Part shown: piece after piece, positions 36,142 to 46,916 of the stretch
How positions within the stretch are numbered: position 1 is the first letter of the stretch
Layout: each line of letters opens with the position of its first letter
Assembly (NCBI GenBank): GCA_029298735.1
Contig: JANSLP010000136.1
Coordinates: 1 to 64,000 of the forward strand
DNA length: 64,000 bases
Direction: 5' to 3'
Source: Ophiostoma sp. CBS 140.51
Lineage: Eukaryota; Ascomycota; Sordariomycetes; Ophiostomatales; Ophiostomataceae
Translations under genes and position numbers: made by a program
Notes under the pieces: model-generated
What the model was told of the DNA's origin: nothing
What the model saw: the letters and a program-made list of their open reading frames with translations, nothing else
Databases searched by the model: none

Positions 36142-36789
36142 TTAAATCCTTGGCAGTATAAGCGCCGCCGGCAGTTGGCAATGCAGTGAGGGGAGTTTAA
36201 GTGCTTGCGGCTGCGGCCGCAACAGCGACCGTCGCAGTCCGGGTGGTCTAGGTTGAACTGCCATCCTCGAGCCGTTTGGATGGTACTTCTTCTTCATCTG
36301 GGCCAACAGCTGAATGTAATCAAGCTTGCCCTTTCCCCCGGCACGTCTTAGATGCTCGCCCTCTTCCTTGACGAGTATCGTGATGGCCCGCAGAAGAAGC
36401 TCGGACTTGGTGCTGTCTTTCATAGCGAAGCCCATGCGGTCTTGCTGGGTCATGAGCTTCTCAAATGCGACAAAGTAGAGGTATGGCGAAGGGTAATCAG
36501 CCGGCTTCATGCGTGTGAGCTGGCAGGTTATGCGTATAGTCTTGCCGACATCCTCGGGCCGCCGGGGGTAGCGGGCCCTGAGAATTTGACACCGAGTAAG
36601 CGGCCTGGTTGGAAATCGCGGGCGTGGTGGTGGCGAAGATGGTGGTGGGCACATCTCCACTGTCACTTGTGGCAGCTCGCGTTTTCGCTTGATGATAGGG
36701 ACACTTGAAGATGAAGGCCTGCTCTCCTCCGGCTTCCGGTCGGGGACCGCAGGTTTTTGAGGAGTGTTAGCAGCTTGAGATATCGCCAT
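36142..36789 (-). CDS. Small basic protein of unknown function, possibly frameshifted
   Basis: The frame starting at ATG 36789 encodes 215 residues. I do not recognise the family. Residues 1-65 are Pro/Ser/Lys-rich and look disordered. Residues about 75-170 look folded: GKTIRITCQLTRM, YPSPYLYFVAFEKLM, then two likely helices (STKSELLLRAITILVKEEGE, DYIQLLAQMKKKY). After about residue 172 the sequence turns into Pro/Arg/Leu-rich text with poor character. The +1 frame instead gives a convincing Cys/His-rich tail over 36263-36105 (LDHPDCDGRCC, then PHC, ANC and YC). That frame is open from a TGA at 36296 down to a stop at 36105. A single-base error, a real frameshift mutation, a programmed shift or a weak intron could explain it. 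With the tail the gene would end at 36105. No signal peptide is seen. Confidence 0.6.
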   Translation of the reverse strand: MAISQAANTPQKPAVPDRKPEESRPSSSSVPIIKRKRELPQVTVEMCPPPSSPPPRPRFPTRPLTRCQILRARYPRRPEDVGKTIRITCQLTRMKPADYPSPYLYFVAFEKLMTQQDRMGFAMKDSTKSELLLRAITILVKEEGEHLRRAGGKGKLDYIQLLAQMKKKYHPNGSRMAVQPRPPGLRRSLLRPQPQALKLPSLHCQLPAALILPRI

Positions 36790-38434
36790 AGTGAAATGTG
36801 GTAAAAATGAGGTGAAGAGAAATTGCGCAAAGAAGGAAGAGGCTGGCTATTGAATTTTTAGAAAAGTCGGTGAAGAGAAGGACATATTGGCAAACGATAT
36901 GGCAGGATGGGGATTAAATAGTACGGATAGAACTCTCATTCGTAAAGACTGAAGCAAAATAAGATTCCAAAAGTCAGGTGCCTGGGTCGCAGCTACCGGC
37001 GATTACGAAAAGGAAATAAAATCTGTGTCTCTAAAAAGAGTGCAAAGTTGTGGATTTGATGCTATTCAGACTGGGTACAATGTACATCGCACTCTGCAAG
37101 TACAGATCTAACATCAACACTAAGAAAAAGCTCCTGGCCCATGTACAAGCAACAGATACCGATGGGAAATCTAGCCCAATAGCCCGATATGTTTTATATT
37201 TTGTGGAAGTACATCGTACAAGCGAGAAAGTAGAATGGGATGAGCCGTGATTACAAGGCGGAAGCCGATGTCAAAGTCTTGAAGTTTGTTACCCGAAAAT
37301 AGAAAGATAGGGGGGAAGTAAGGACATCAAATCATAGCACAATAGATACATATTGCCCTTATTTGCTTTTACTTTTTTAAACACTGATTGTTGTCTGTGG
37401 TCATATTTTTTGTAATAAAAACGAGAGGGAAACAAGCAAAAAAACTCAACATAAACTGTGACAAGGCGAAAAAGCAGCCCTTAATGTGCCCACAAACTGT
37501 GGAGAACAAATGTGACAAGGCTGCTTAGTGCTCTTAATACCATGTACAGAATATCGAGGCATCTCTTTTAAAATAACTGTCGATTGCATCTGATTATGTT
37601 TATTTCCTCCTCTAAAAGCTTCTGTGTTGTGCCTCATGGGTATCACCACTCTTGATCTGTTGGTTGATGACTAAGACAAAAGCGTGACTTTGTCTATCAC
37701 TGCGCATTTTGGTCCTTGGGAATACCCCAAACGCCATAGGCAGATAGTGTCCGTATATTTTGCTGTGCTTGCCCCGCTCACTGAATTAGAATAAGCGATG
37801 CAAATGGCAGGTGTGGCCTTTGCCTGTGACTTCATCGGTCTTGTGTCTCGCGGCGGGAAGGAAGGGAGGAGTGAAGGACGAACAATAGCGAGGAGGGTGC
37901 AGTAATGGCAAAGAGGGGTGGCGTCAGCGTGGGGCCTGGTCTGGCCTCTAGCCTGATGGACCGGCTTTTGGGGCCTTTGTGGGCTGGATTGGCGCAATTG
38001 GGCTCTCGCCGCCGGCCGCCCGTCCCCCGCGTCACTCGAGAGGAAGGTGTGGTGGTCGCCTGCTTTGAGGTTGAGGCCTCGCCTGGCCCAGCTCTTTCCC
38101 GTTTTCTGCCTGTTCCATTGTTCCTCTTTGCTGCATTTCCATTCTTGGATGTTCGCTGGACAAACTCTCCCTCGTTTTTATCAAACCTCGAACCATTTCC
38201 ATCGAGGAATTTTCTTTTGTTACATCTTGATCTTTCCCCCTCTTCCTGCTTCCCCACTTCCTTATCTATTCACGGCTGTTTGTCGATCCTCCCGAACGGT
38301 TTTTGGTTGACAGCAGACAAGGGGCCTTGCCAACATCGAAGCCCGACCAAATCGACGAGAAAACGAAAAAGCAAAAAACCACATTCGAAAACTCTCAGCG
38401 CCGACTCGCAAACCAAAAACACATTCCGCCCAGC
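36790..38434. other. Divergent upstream region between the unknown gene and the ATG33-like gene
   Basis: These 1.6 kb separate two genes transcribed away from each other, so it must hold both promoters. The left 1.1 kb is AT-rich. From about 37.8 kb it becomes GC-richer and pyrimidine-rich towards the ATG33-like start, consistent with a long leader. No further gene is supported. Confidence 0.5.
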
Positions 38435-39264
38435 ATGTCGTTCCGCGGCGTGGCCGTCCTCAAGTTTGTTGGGACGGTGTCGCTTGGTCTTTTGACTGTA
38501 AGATAGATAGCATAGACCTTTTTCACAACGCGTTGGCGCACGTCATCGTCATTACTCTACTAACAATGCATCACCAGGGCCTCTCCTTCACCCTCTCGAC
38601 CGTTACCGTCCCAACCCTCCTCACGCTGCCTTCTGCCCGCACGGCCGCCAATGCCTTCCGCAGCCTGAGTGAAGCGGCGTCTGCCCAGCTGCGCACGCTC
38701 TCGGGCGTCGCCAGCTCCGCATTCCTGCTCGCCTTCTTCCTGTCGCCTCGTGCCGTCCGCCACCCGTACCTGCTGTACACGTCGTTGTTCGTCCTCGGCG
38801 GCCAGCTTGCTACATCCAACTCCGTGGCACCGTACCTGTTCTCGTCGTCGTCCAAGTCGTCGTCGTCGTCTTCTGGCTCGCCCAACACGGATCCGTTTGC
38901 GCCCTCGTCACCTCTTGGCAAGGACCTCCGCCGCACCGGCTCGGCCTCGTCGACGTCTGCCTCCCACATGGAGGCTAGCTACGAGGTTCTGGGCTCGGCG
39001 ACGGCTGGCTCTGTGTCCGGTGGTTCCGTTTCGGACGCCCACAGCGACGGTGGCGCTGGTGACGATGCCGACGCCGCTGCTGCTGGCAACGGCTCGGTGG
39101 CTGTCAACGGCGAGGAAGTGCGCGCGGCTGTCGAGACGTTCCTGAAGCGGCAGATTGTGCGCACCGTGACCAGCGGTATCGCCTTTGGCATGGCTATTGT
39201 CGGCCTCTGGGGCGATGGCCTGCGCAGCGTGCCCGTCTGGGAGGAGACATACATTGTTGTGTAA
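38435..39264 (+). CDS. ATG33: ATG33-like mitophagy membrane protein
   Basis: Two exons, 38435-38497 and 38578-39264, encode 249 residues. The 80-base intron has GTAAGA, a perfect TACTAAC branch site and CACCAG. In budding yeast Atg33 is a mitochondrial outer-membrane protein needed for selective mitophagy. The match to the yeast protein is visible in order: an N-terminal hydrophobic helix running into GLLTGLSFTLSTVTVPTLL, an NAFRSLS segment, a second membrane segment ending in RHPYLLYTSL, a third around FVLGGQL, then a long Ser/Gly/Ala/Asp-rich loop (about 130-215), and a last membrane helix GIAFGMAIVGLWGDG. The linker is longer than in yeast and Ser-rich, so it could be a phosphorylated site for autophagy adaptors; that is inference. 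Its 3' end faces TMA20. Confidence 0.8.
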
Positions 39265-39808
39265 AGGAAGGCTTCCTCAAACACACATCGCCGGAGTTGC
39301 ATATTGTTTTGATTTTCTGATTTCATGATTTTCTGACCGAACCTGGGTTCAATGATGACCCTATTGCTTGTTTACGTTTCGCTTATTACCTAGTCTCTCA
39401 TCTCATTTCTGTATTTTCGATATTTTTATTTACCACCGGGCGTTGAATCTGGGGCATCTGTCACACACATAATCACACACACCTCAGTTACGAGGGAGAT
39501 GCAGTACTCTATTCTGTAGCCTCCCTTGATTTAAATTGTTGTTTAGTATCAATGTAATAAAACAATTACAATCACAGTTGATATGAACGCGAACGGATTG
39601 TAGTGTATGCTCAGGCTTGGCCCCCGCCTCGGCACCTCGCATGTGTGATGTTGCTTAATTGGTATATTTAATAAATACAAGTGTTTGTGTGACACAGAAA
39701 GGCATTTTTTGCTATCCTATCGCCACCAATGCTCTGCTCTCGCTTCAACGCCGTCTTTCAACTAATTCATCCACACGTAAGACACGGAAAACACGGAAAG
39801 CACTCTCC
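39265..39808. other. Convergent 3' intergenic region
   Basis: This 544-base AT-rich gap lies between two tail-to-tail genes. An AATAAA-like word occurs near 39556 and another near 39671. No gene is seen. Confidence 0.55.
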
Positions 39809-40472
39809 TCAATCCAACGGTAGCTTCCACAGACCGTCACCCAGGTAGTGCGCATCCTCCACCACAGGGCCTTTGCCCTTCTCCTTGACCTCCTTTGTGT
39901 CTGCCACCAGCAGGCCGACAGCACATGCCTCCTCCTTACCCTCAGCCATAATCACCACCGGCTCGCCCTTCTTCAGCTCCCGGCTCCAGTGGCCGTCTGC
40001 ACTGACCTGCTCCGGCTCAATGTTGTGCGGCTGCGGCAGCCGACCGCCAGGGCTCGTCAGACCAGGGGCCATGAGTGTGGCACCGCCGAGGACATAGCGG
40101 ATAGCACCGCGGTCGATGCGGATACTGGGGAACGCCTGAGGGAACCGGTGGACGAGACGGAGGTGGGGCAGAAGAGGGATGTCGCTTCCGGGCTTGCCCG
40201 ACTCGAAGAAGAGGGGTTCGGCGTCGAGGACGTAGAGGACGGCACGGTCGGGCAGCTTGATGGACTGCAGGGACGCCTTCTTGGGGAGGATCTCATCGGC
40301 GTATGGGTTGAGGAGCGGGTAGCTGCTGAGCAGCGACTGGCGAAGTGACCGTTGGACGGACGACTTGAGTTTTTGCCGCGGCGCGGACGGGAGACTGGGA
40401 GAAGAGGGGTTAGCAGGGGTTGAGAAGATGATTAAAAGGCTATTGGAACAATACATACTCCTTTTTGAACAT
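39809..40472 (-). CDS. TMA20: Translation machinery-associated protein 20 (MCT-1 homologue, PUA domain)
   Basis: A 14-base first exon (40472-40459: ATG TTC AAA AAG GA) is joined over a 64-base intron (GTATGT donor, GCTAACC branch) to 40394-39809, giving 199 residues that start MFKKDLPS. Yeast Tma20 also begins MFKKF, which supports this tiny exon. The body matches Tma20/MCT-1 in order: KLKSSVQRSLRQ, DEILPKKASLQSIKL, the strand LFFESGK, then the PUA domain with LRLVHRFPQAFPSIRIDRGA, YVLGGATLMAPGLTSPGG, KKGEPVVIMAEGKEEACAVG, and the closing HYLGDGLWKLPLD. Tma20 works with Tma22 (DENR) to recycle 40S subunits after termination and in re-initiation, in the cytosol. The length is slightly above yeast's 181 residues because of a 15-residue insert in the PUA domain. 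Assignment is firm. Confidence 0.93.
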
Positions 40473-41084
40473 TGTGGAGGCTTGGGCGGTGGACGAGAAG
40501 ACAGGGAAAGAAGAAAGAGACAAGAGAAGCGATGCGTTGATACGTGCCCCGCCACTGAAAAATCGAGAGCACGAGGCACGCGTCGGGTTGTGGGACGCCG
40601 CACCAAACGAAAGCCTTTATCGATTGCCGCGGGGTAGTTTCTTTGAAGTCTTAGGGGGAAAGAGCGCTGGGCCGCTTCTGGAGCCAGCCCGTCTCCACCC
40701 GCAGTTGCAGGCCCTTTGCTCCCCTGCCCGCATTTGATCGCCCCATTAAACTTGAATGGACGCTGCCGCCTTCGACTCCGCCTGCAACAGGCGCTAAAAG
40801 TGTGACGTGCATGCTGGCTGGGCCAACAATCGATAACAGGGCATCACAAGATTTGAACATGGGTTGGGCAATTGTGTCACTACGATGCAAGATGAGAAGT
40901 TATCATAATCATGGATGGATTGACTGGTTAGCTATGTATATCGTGACACGGCTCTGGCTTTCCTTTGGCAACAATTGCTCGCTAAAGCTGCTGATTTGAT
41001 TGCAAAGGCAAAAGGTTTTCGTCCTCAAATCATGTTGGCTGAGGTCTCGCCAGCCATCTTCCTCCTTTCTTCAACTGATCTAGC
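40473..41084. other. Intergenic region upstream of TMA20
   Basis: This 612-base gap lies between TMA20 and the I78 inhibitor gene, which are on the same strand. It contains the TMA20 promoter side and the inhibitor's 3' UTR. I see no gene in it. Confidence 0.55.
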
Positions 41085-41408
41085 TTAACCGTGGTGCACC
41101 TTGGCCACGGTACCGTCCTCATTGAGTGAGACGTTCAACCGATCAGGCTCCACATCGTTGGTCGCCGTTGCGCCGTAGGGAATCACCCGCGCGTTCTTGG
41201 GGAGATCCTTCTTGGAGAATGCCTGTGTGTTCTTGTTAGTCTCATGCCACGGCCACGTGAGTTCCATATTTCTTGTCTGGGAGCAGTGGCCTACCGTCTC
41301 GCTCGAGTCACCGTCTGTCAGAGTCTTGCCCATCAGCTTGGACATCCACTCCTGCGTCTTGCTGTCGCCGAGGTTGTTGGCGGTCACGCCAGGCACGACG
41401 AGAGGCAT
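41085..41408 (-). CDS. I78-family peptidase inhibitor
   Basis: Two exons, 41408-41295 and 41222-41085, with a 72-base intron (GTAGGC donor, GACTAAC branch, ACACAG acceptor), encode 83 residues. Splicing joins DSSET to AFSKKDLP in frame, and unspliced translation would insert an unrelated stretch. The layout matches the I78 inhibitor family of small tight-binding serine-peptidase inhibitors: MPLVVPGVTANN start, TQEWMSKLMGKTL helix, SKKDLPKNARVIPYGATAT, and the C-terminal DRLNVSLNEDGTVAKVHHG, which carries the family's RLNV..D..G.V..V pattern. Filamentous fungi often carry a short I78 protein without a signal peptide, and this one has none, so it should be cytosolic or vacuole-directed. The target peptidase is unknown. 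Confidence 0.85.
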   Translation of the reverse strand: MPLVVPGVTANNLGDSKTQEWMSKLMGKTLTDGDSSETVGHCSQTRNMELTWPWHETNKNTQAFSKKDLPKNARVIPYGATATNDVEPDRLNVSLNEDGTVAKVHHG

Positions 41409-42659
41409 GATGAATGGTAGGTGGGGTTCTGATTGGGATTTTGGTTGGGATTTGGCTGGAAGTACAAAACAAAGGGTTGTGTATCGATTAAAGGCTGTGA
41501 TGCGAATGAATTCACTTGTAGTAGTAGAATGTGGATTGAATATGGGAAAAACAAAGTAGATCGATCGAGGCCAAAGAGAGGAGGCAGGTGGTTTTATGTC
41601 GGTCAGTCGGTGCTAGCGACTGGCACCTGCCTGGACGGGGCGAATAGGGTGATGACGTCGCTATGATCCAGGGCAGGAGGGAACCACGCCTCGACGCAAA
41701 GCACTGTAGCTGCCTGACTAAGCTTTACCAAACTGGGAAGGTCAACAAACACAGAAGCGAAACCAAACACAACAGATCGGGGATCGAACGAGTCGGAGGC
41801 ACCCGTAGAAAAAGAAGGCAGAATTGATGATTTTATTCATATTTAAACTACAATTGCTTGAAATATTCCTGAAAAAAAAAAGAACACTTCCCAGGACACC
41901 AACGCGTTAATTCGGGTGAGAGAATTGGTCACGCTGGCAATATCGGTGCACAACTTTCTTGATTCGTCAAATTATTATCATTTTGCACAGGATATTACTA
42001 TCTCAAATATATAAACAAGATCAAAAGTCGTCTCCACAGATGACCCCTCTCGCCTCGCTGCTATCGAAACACTGAAAATGTACAAAAGATATAGCAGGAA
42101 AGCAAGATTGCAGGGTAGTGGTGGAAGCAGAAGGGTATAAGAGAGCGATGCTGTTGATGCAAGACAAGAAAGCAATAACCAAATGCAAAAATGATAACAT
42201 GACCAGGATGAACTGAATGGAGTAGATGAGAAGCTGCCAAAACATGAACAAAATGTGAAGAAGATCTTCCATTTGGAACCAGTCCAAATGACAAGACACT
42301 CCCACTTCCAAATAAAACAACAAAGTTATAAACAAACTGATATCAAACACTGAAAAAACAAACTGATATACCCAAACAGATCCAACACATGAGATGATGC
42401 CCCCAACCATATTTTTTCATACACATTATAAAATCCAAAACTCGCTGCGCAAAACCAATCATAAAAACATCAAACGCCGTCCGAACATTACCAAGGGCAA
42501 AGCCAAGAAGCGGCTTGAGGAACCAAAAAGAGGAAGATGGAGAGGAGAGATGGGGGCCAATAATAAGAAAGACAAGAGAGAAGAGAAGGATAGAAGAAGA
42601 GAGGAGAAGGTATAAAAAGGAGAAGGGAGGAAGAGAGATGCAGTCACACTCAGAGGAGG
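41409..42659. other. Intergenic region, no gene seen
   Basis: This 1.25 kb is the upstream side of the I78 gene and the downstream side of the giant gene. The middle (about 41.8-42.5 kb) is AT-rich. Purine-rich runs at 42.5-42.65 kb are probably the giant gene's 3' UTR read from the other strand. Confidence 0.5.
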
Positions 42660-45600
42660 CTAGTTGCCGGTGATCTTGCGCCACCAACTGCTGCGCGGTG
42701 TTGTGTCCATAAAGACAGGATCTTGTTGGCCATTGCGACCATCGCTGCCGTCAGAGCCACCACGTCCAGCACGATCACCGCGGTCAGTGCGCTCACCACG
42801 TTCACGCCGTTCACCACGCTCGCGGTAGTATTTGTCCTGGTCACGCTCACGAGCACGCTCCTCACGACGAGCACGGCGCCGGCGGTCATCCTCGACCTCC
42901 GCTGCCGTCATTTCCCCATCGTAGTAGCGCTGGCTGGTGCGGCGGCGCTCGCGACGCTCACGGCGTGCTCCATCGTCATCGGTCGGTGTGCTTCCATCAC
43001 CAGCAGCGGCAGCCGCGATGGCAGCTGCTGCTGCCTCTTGCTCAAGTGGCGGCGGTGGTGCATCTGAGTGCTCTTTGACCCACGAGGAGGTGCCCGAGTG
43101 CGGCCAGCTAGGCTTGGCAGCGCCACTGCGCTTTTCGCGCCGCTCCCGGTCGCCACGTGAGTAGACTTGGTAGTCTTCAGTGTCGGACTGCCTGCGCGAT
43201 GTCTTGCCTTCCATGTCGCGGGACACGCGGCGCTCACTGCGGCGACGTCTGCGCGCGTCTTCGTCTTCACGCTCGCTCTCCCGGCCAGCCTGAGCAGCCG
43301 CCTCGGCCTTACGACGCTCACGACGGGCTGCACGACGGGCTTCGGCGTCAGCATCCTCGACTTGGCGCTCCATCTCGGCACGCTCGCGTTCTTTGCGCAG
43401 ACGACGACGCTCGGCGCGCTCGTAGTCGGCACGTTCACGATCAGCACGCTCGGCAACCTCGCGTTCTTGCGCAGCGCGACGGTCAGTGTCTTCACGCATG
43501 CGCGTGCGCCGTTCTGCGCGACGAGCCTCGCGTTCTTCTTGTCTGCGAGCTTCTTCGGCCTCCTCATGTCTGCGGCGGCGTTCGCGGCGCTCCTCGTCCT
43601 TGGCCCGGCGTGCCTCGTCGGCAGCGCGGTCAGCAGCTTCTCGTTCAGCGCGGCGTGCGCGACGCGCCTGGCGACGCGCCTCTTGGTCGGCATCAGTCAT
43701 GTTTCCACCATCTTCCACATCTGTTGTCACACCGCGATCGCGACGGCGGCTGCCGTTGGGTCGGGGTTCGGAGCGAGGCATAGGTGTCTCGGGGGCAGGT
43801 GTGGAGGAAATTTTCCCAAACAGGCCAGAGAATCCAGATCGCTTGGCAGAGGTCGAGTTGGAACGCTTGAGGGGAGTCGGGGTGGCAAATGCGGCACTGT
43901 CAGTCATAGTTTCGTCTTCTTCCTGGCGGCGGGCCTGCGAAAAAAAAGAAAGAGATGTTAGTAAAGTGGCCTGGTTTTGCAGTTTGTCAGGGGGCTATTG
44001 TACCTTTGATCTGCGTCGCTCGAGCTTGTCAGGACTGACGCCGTCAGCACCAACACCAAGAATCCTTGCTGCCTTGGACGACATCTCGGCTGGTTCGGGC
44101 GGAGGCGAGATGATGCCATGGGACATGTCGACAGAATTGCGGCGCGAGCTGCTGTGTCTCTTTTCGCGCGTGGATGTGGAGCGCGACAGGGGCGGCGTGC
44201 TCGCAAACACGCTCTGGCGACGCAGCATCTTGGCGGCTGTATCCTTGCTGCTGCTCTTGTCTGGCCTCTCAGTGCGCTCGCGATCGGCCTTGTCGGATGC
44301 GGATGACTCTTTGGAAGATGACGCCTTTTCATCTCGGTTCTTGTCTCTGCTGCTCCTGGACTCTCTCTTTGACGAGGAGCTTTGTCTCATCTCGCGCGTC
44401 TTGCTGGACGGAGGCGGCTGTGGTGTCGATGCATTCCACATGCCCCAGGAGGAGCCGCCATCGCGACTGATCTTTGCGCGCTCCTTCTTGGCGGATTTCG
44501 ACTCGGACGGTGGAGTGGGTGGGCCTTCGGGGACGGCGGGGGGAGCGGGAGGAGCCGGCGGTGGAGGTGGTGGGACAGCTTCGGCCTTGGACTTGGACTT
44601 GCTGGTGGTGCCCTTCTTTGACTTCTTTGTCGGCGCCATGTCTACAACAAGCTCGTCGTCGTGGCTCTGCTTGTTGGCACTGTCGTCGCCGCCCTCATTT
44701 TCCTCGACAGAGAAACTGAGAGGCGACGTGAACGACCACCGAGAGGTTCCCTTCTTGGTGGCAGGGGGAGGCGGCGGCGGAGTGGGTTCGGGCTCTTCTT
44801 CGACAACAATCTCCTTGTCCCTGGATTTGGACTTCTTCTTCTTCTCCTTTTCTTTTTCAACGGGCGGAGGAGGTGGAGGTGGAGGCGCGAGTTCTTCTTC
44901 AATGGGAGGATCTTTGCTGTCGTCGGCGATGGACTCAAATATTTTGAGGCGGTCGGAAATCTTGCCGCCGACCTTCTTAATTTTGGTGGAAGACGCGGCA
45001 GGTGGCGGCAACGACGCGAACACGTCCCTTTCCTTATCCTTGTCCTTTTCTTCGGTCGCCTCCGCAACGGCACTACCCTTTTTGGAGCTCTTGGACTTGG
45101 AGCTGCGCTTAGCGTCCTTTGTCGATTCCAGAACCTTCGCTGACTCATCTGCGGCCACCTCGGCTGCTGCCGCTTTGGCGCTTGCGGTCGATTCAGGCAA
45201 CGAACTCTTGCTCTGTGTCATTTTCTTGGCTGTGCCCCAAAAGCTGAAGGAGTCGTTTTTGGGTGCAAGAATCTCCTCGACTTGTTCAGGGCTGAGATTG
45301 ATCAGGTCGTCTTCGAGGTCCTTGAAGAGGTCGTCGTCGTCATCACCGCCGTCTTTCTTGGACCTCTTGTCCTTCTTGCTGCTCTTGTCCTTCTTTTTGT
45401 CCTTGTCTTTGGAGTCCTTGTCGGCGTCTTTGGACTTGGTTTTGGATTTGGACGACTTCTTGGCAGCAGCCTCAGCCTCGGCCTCCTCGAGCTCGCGCTG
45501 GGCTTGTTCTTCAGCCTCGCGTGCCGCCTGTTCCTCGGCCTCCTTGGCGGCGGCCTTCTCTGCAGCCTCCTCAGCCCGCTTCTCGGCGCTCTCGTTGAGC

Positions 45601-46884
45601 ACATCGAGCTCGCGCTGCTCCTTCTTGGTCAGCTTGCGCCCGCGGTCCTTCTTGGATTGGAGCGTTGCGCGCTTCTCGTCCTCTTCGGCAATCTTGGCCT
45701 CCTCAGCCTCGCGCGCAGCCTGTTCCTCAGCTTCGATGCGCGCCTTTTCTTCCGCCTCGCGCTGGGCCGCCTCCTCCGCCTCACGGGCAGCTGCTTCTTC
45801 GGCTTCGCGAGCAGCTGCCTCTTCGGCCTCCTTCGCCTCCTGCGCTTCTCTTTTGGCCTTCTCCTTCTCAGCCTTCTTCTTTTCCTTCTCAAGCTTCTCC
45901 TGCTCCTTCTTGGTCAACTTTGGCTCCTTTTTCTTTTCCTTCTCCTTTTCTTCCTCCTTCTCTTTCTCCTTCTCTTTATCCTTGTCCTTCTTCGACTTGG
46001 ACTTGGATGGCACCTCATCCCACATGTCGTCCTCCTCCGGTGGGGGAGCCTCATCGTCTGGGGGGGGTGGGGTGGGCTCGCGTGGCGGTGGATCAGGCTC
46101 GGCATTCTTGGAAAGCTTGCCCTTCTTCTTTTTCTTGGTCGTCATGCCCCACTCGTCCTCGGGCTCCTCGACAACGGGAGGCTCTTCCTCAACCGCTTTG
46201 CCGGACTTTTTCTTCTTGGAAGACGCAGACGCACCCCATCCGCCCCAGAAGTCATTGTTCTCCTCTTCCGGTGCAGGCTCGTCGCCGGGGGCATCTTTGG
46301 CGCTGTCATCGCCCTTCTTCTTCTTCTTCTTGTCGGACTTGCCCAGGCTGTCAAAAAAGTCAAAGTCATCGTCGGCTTTCTTGTCGTCGGGGGGCGGGTC
46401 GTCAGCCTTCTCAGACTCGCCCCATATGTCGTCGTCGGCCTTCTTGGACTTCTTGGACTTTTTAGTTGTCGTGCCCCAGTTCATCCAGTCGTCGTCAGCA
46501 GCCGGAGGAGGATCGTCGACTGGTTTGATAGAAGTATTGTCGCCATTGGAAGATGCCTCATCCTTGCCCTTCTTCTTCCTGTCTTTCTTGGACGTAGCAG
46601 CACCCCAAGTGTCCCAAGAATTGTCTTCCGTAGCCTTGCTGGTAGAAGCACCATCGCCGTTCGTAGAGGTGTCGTCTTTGCCCTTCTTCTTTTTGTCTTT
46701 CTTCGTAGTTGTGCCCCACGTGTCCCAGGTGTTGTCCTCGGCGGGTTTGTCGAGTGGCGTGTCGTCGACAGTGGCGGAGAAGTCGTCCTTGGCGGCGGCG
46801 GCGGCGGCGGCAGCAGCGGCCTTTTTCTTTTTGTCCTTTTTGGAAGTGGTGAAGCCCCAAGGATCCTCTTCCTCTTTTTTCTCT

Positions 46885-46916
<32 letters not shown>

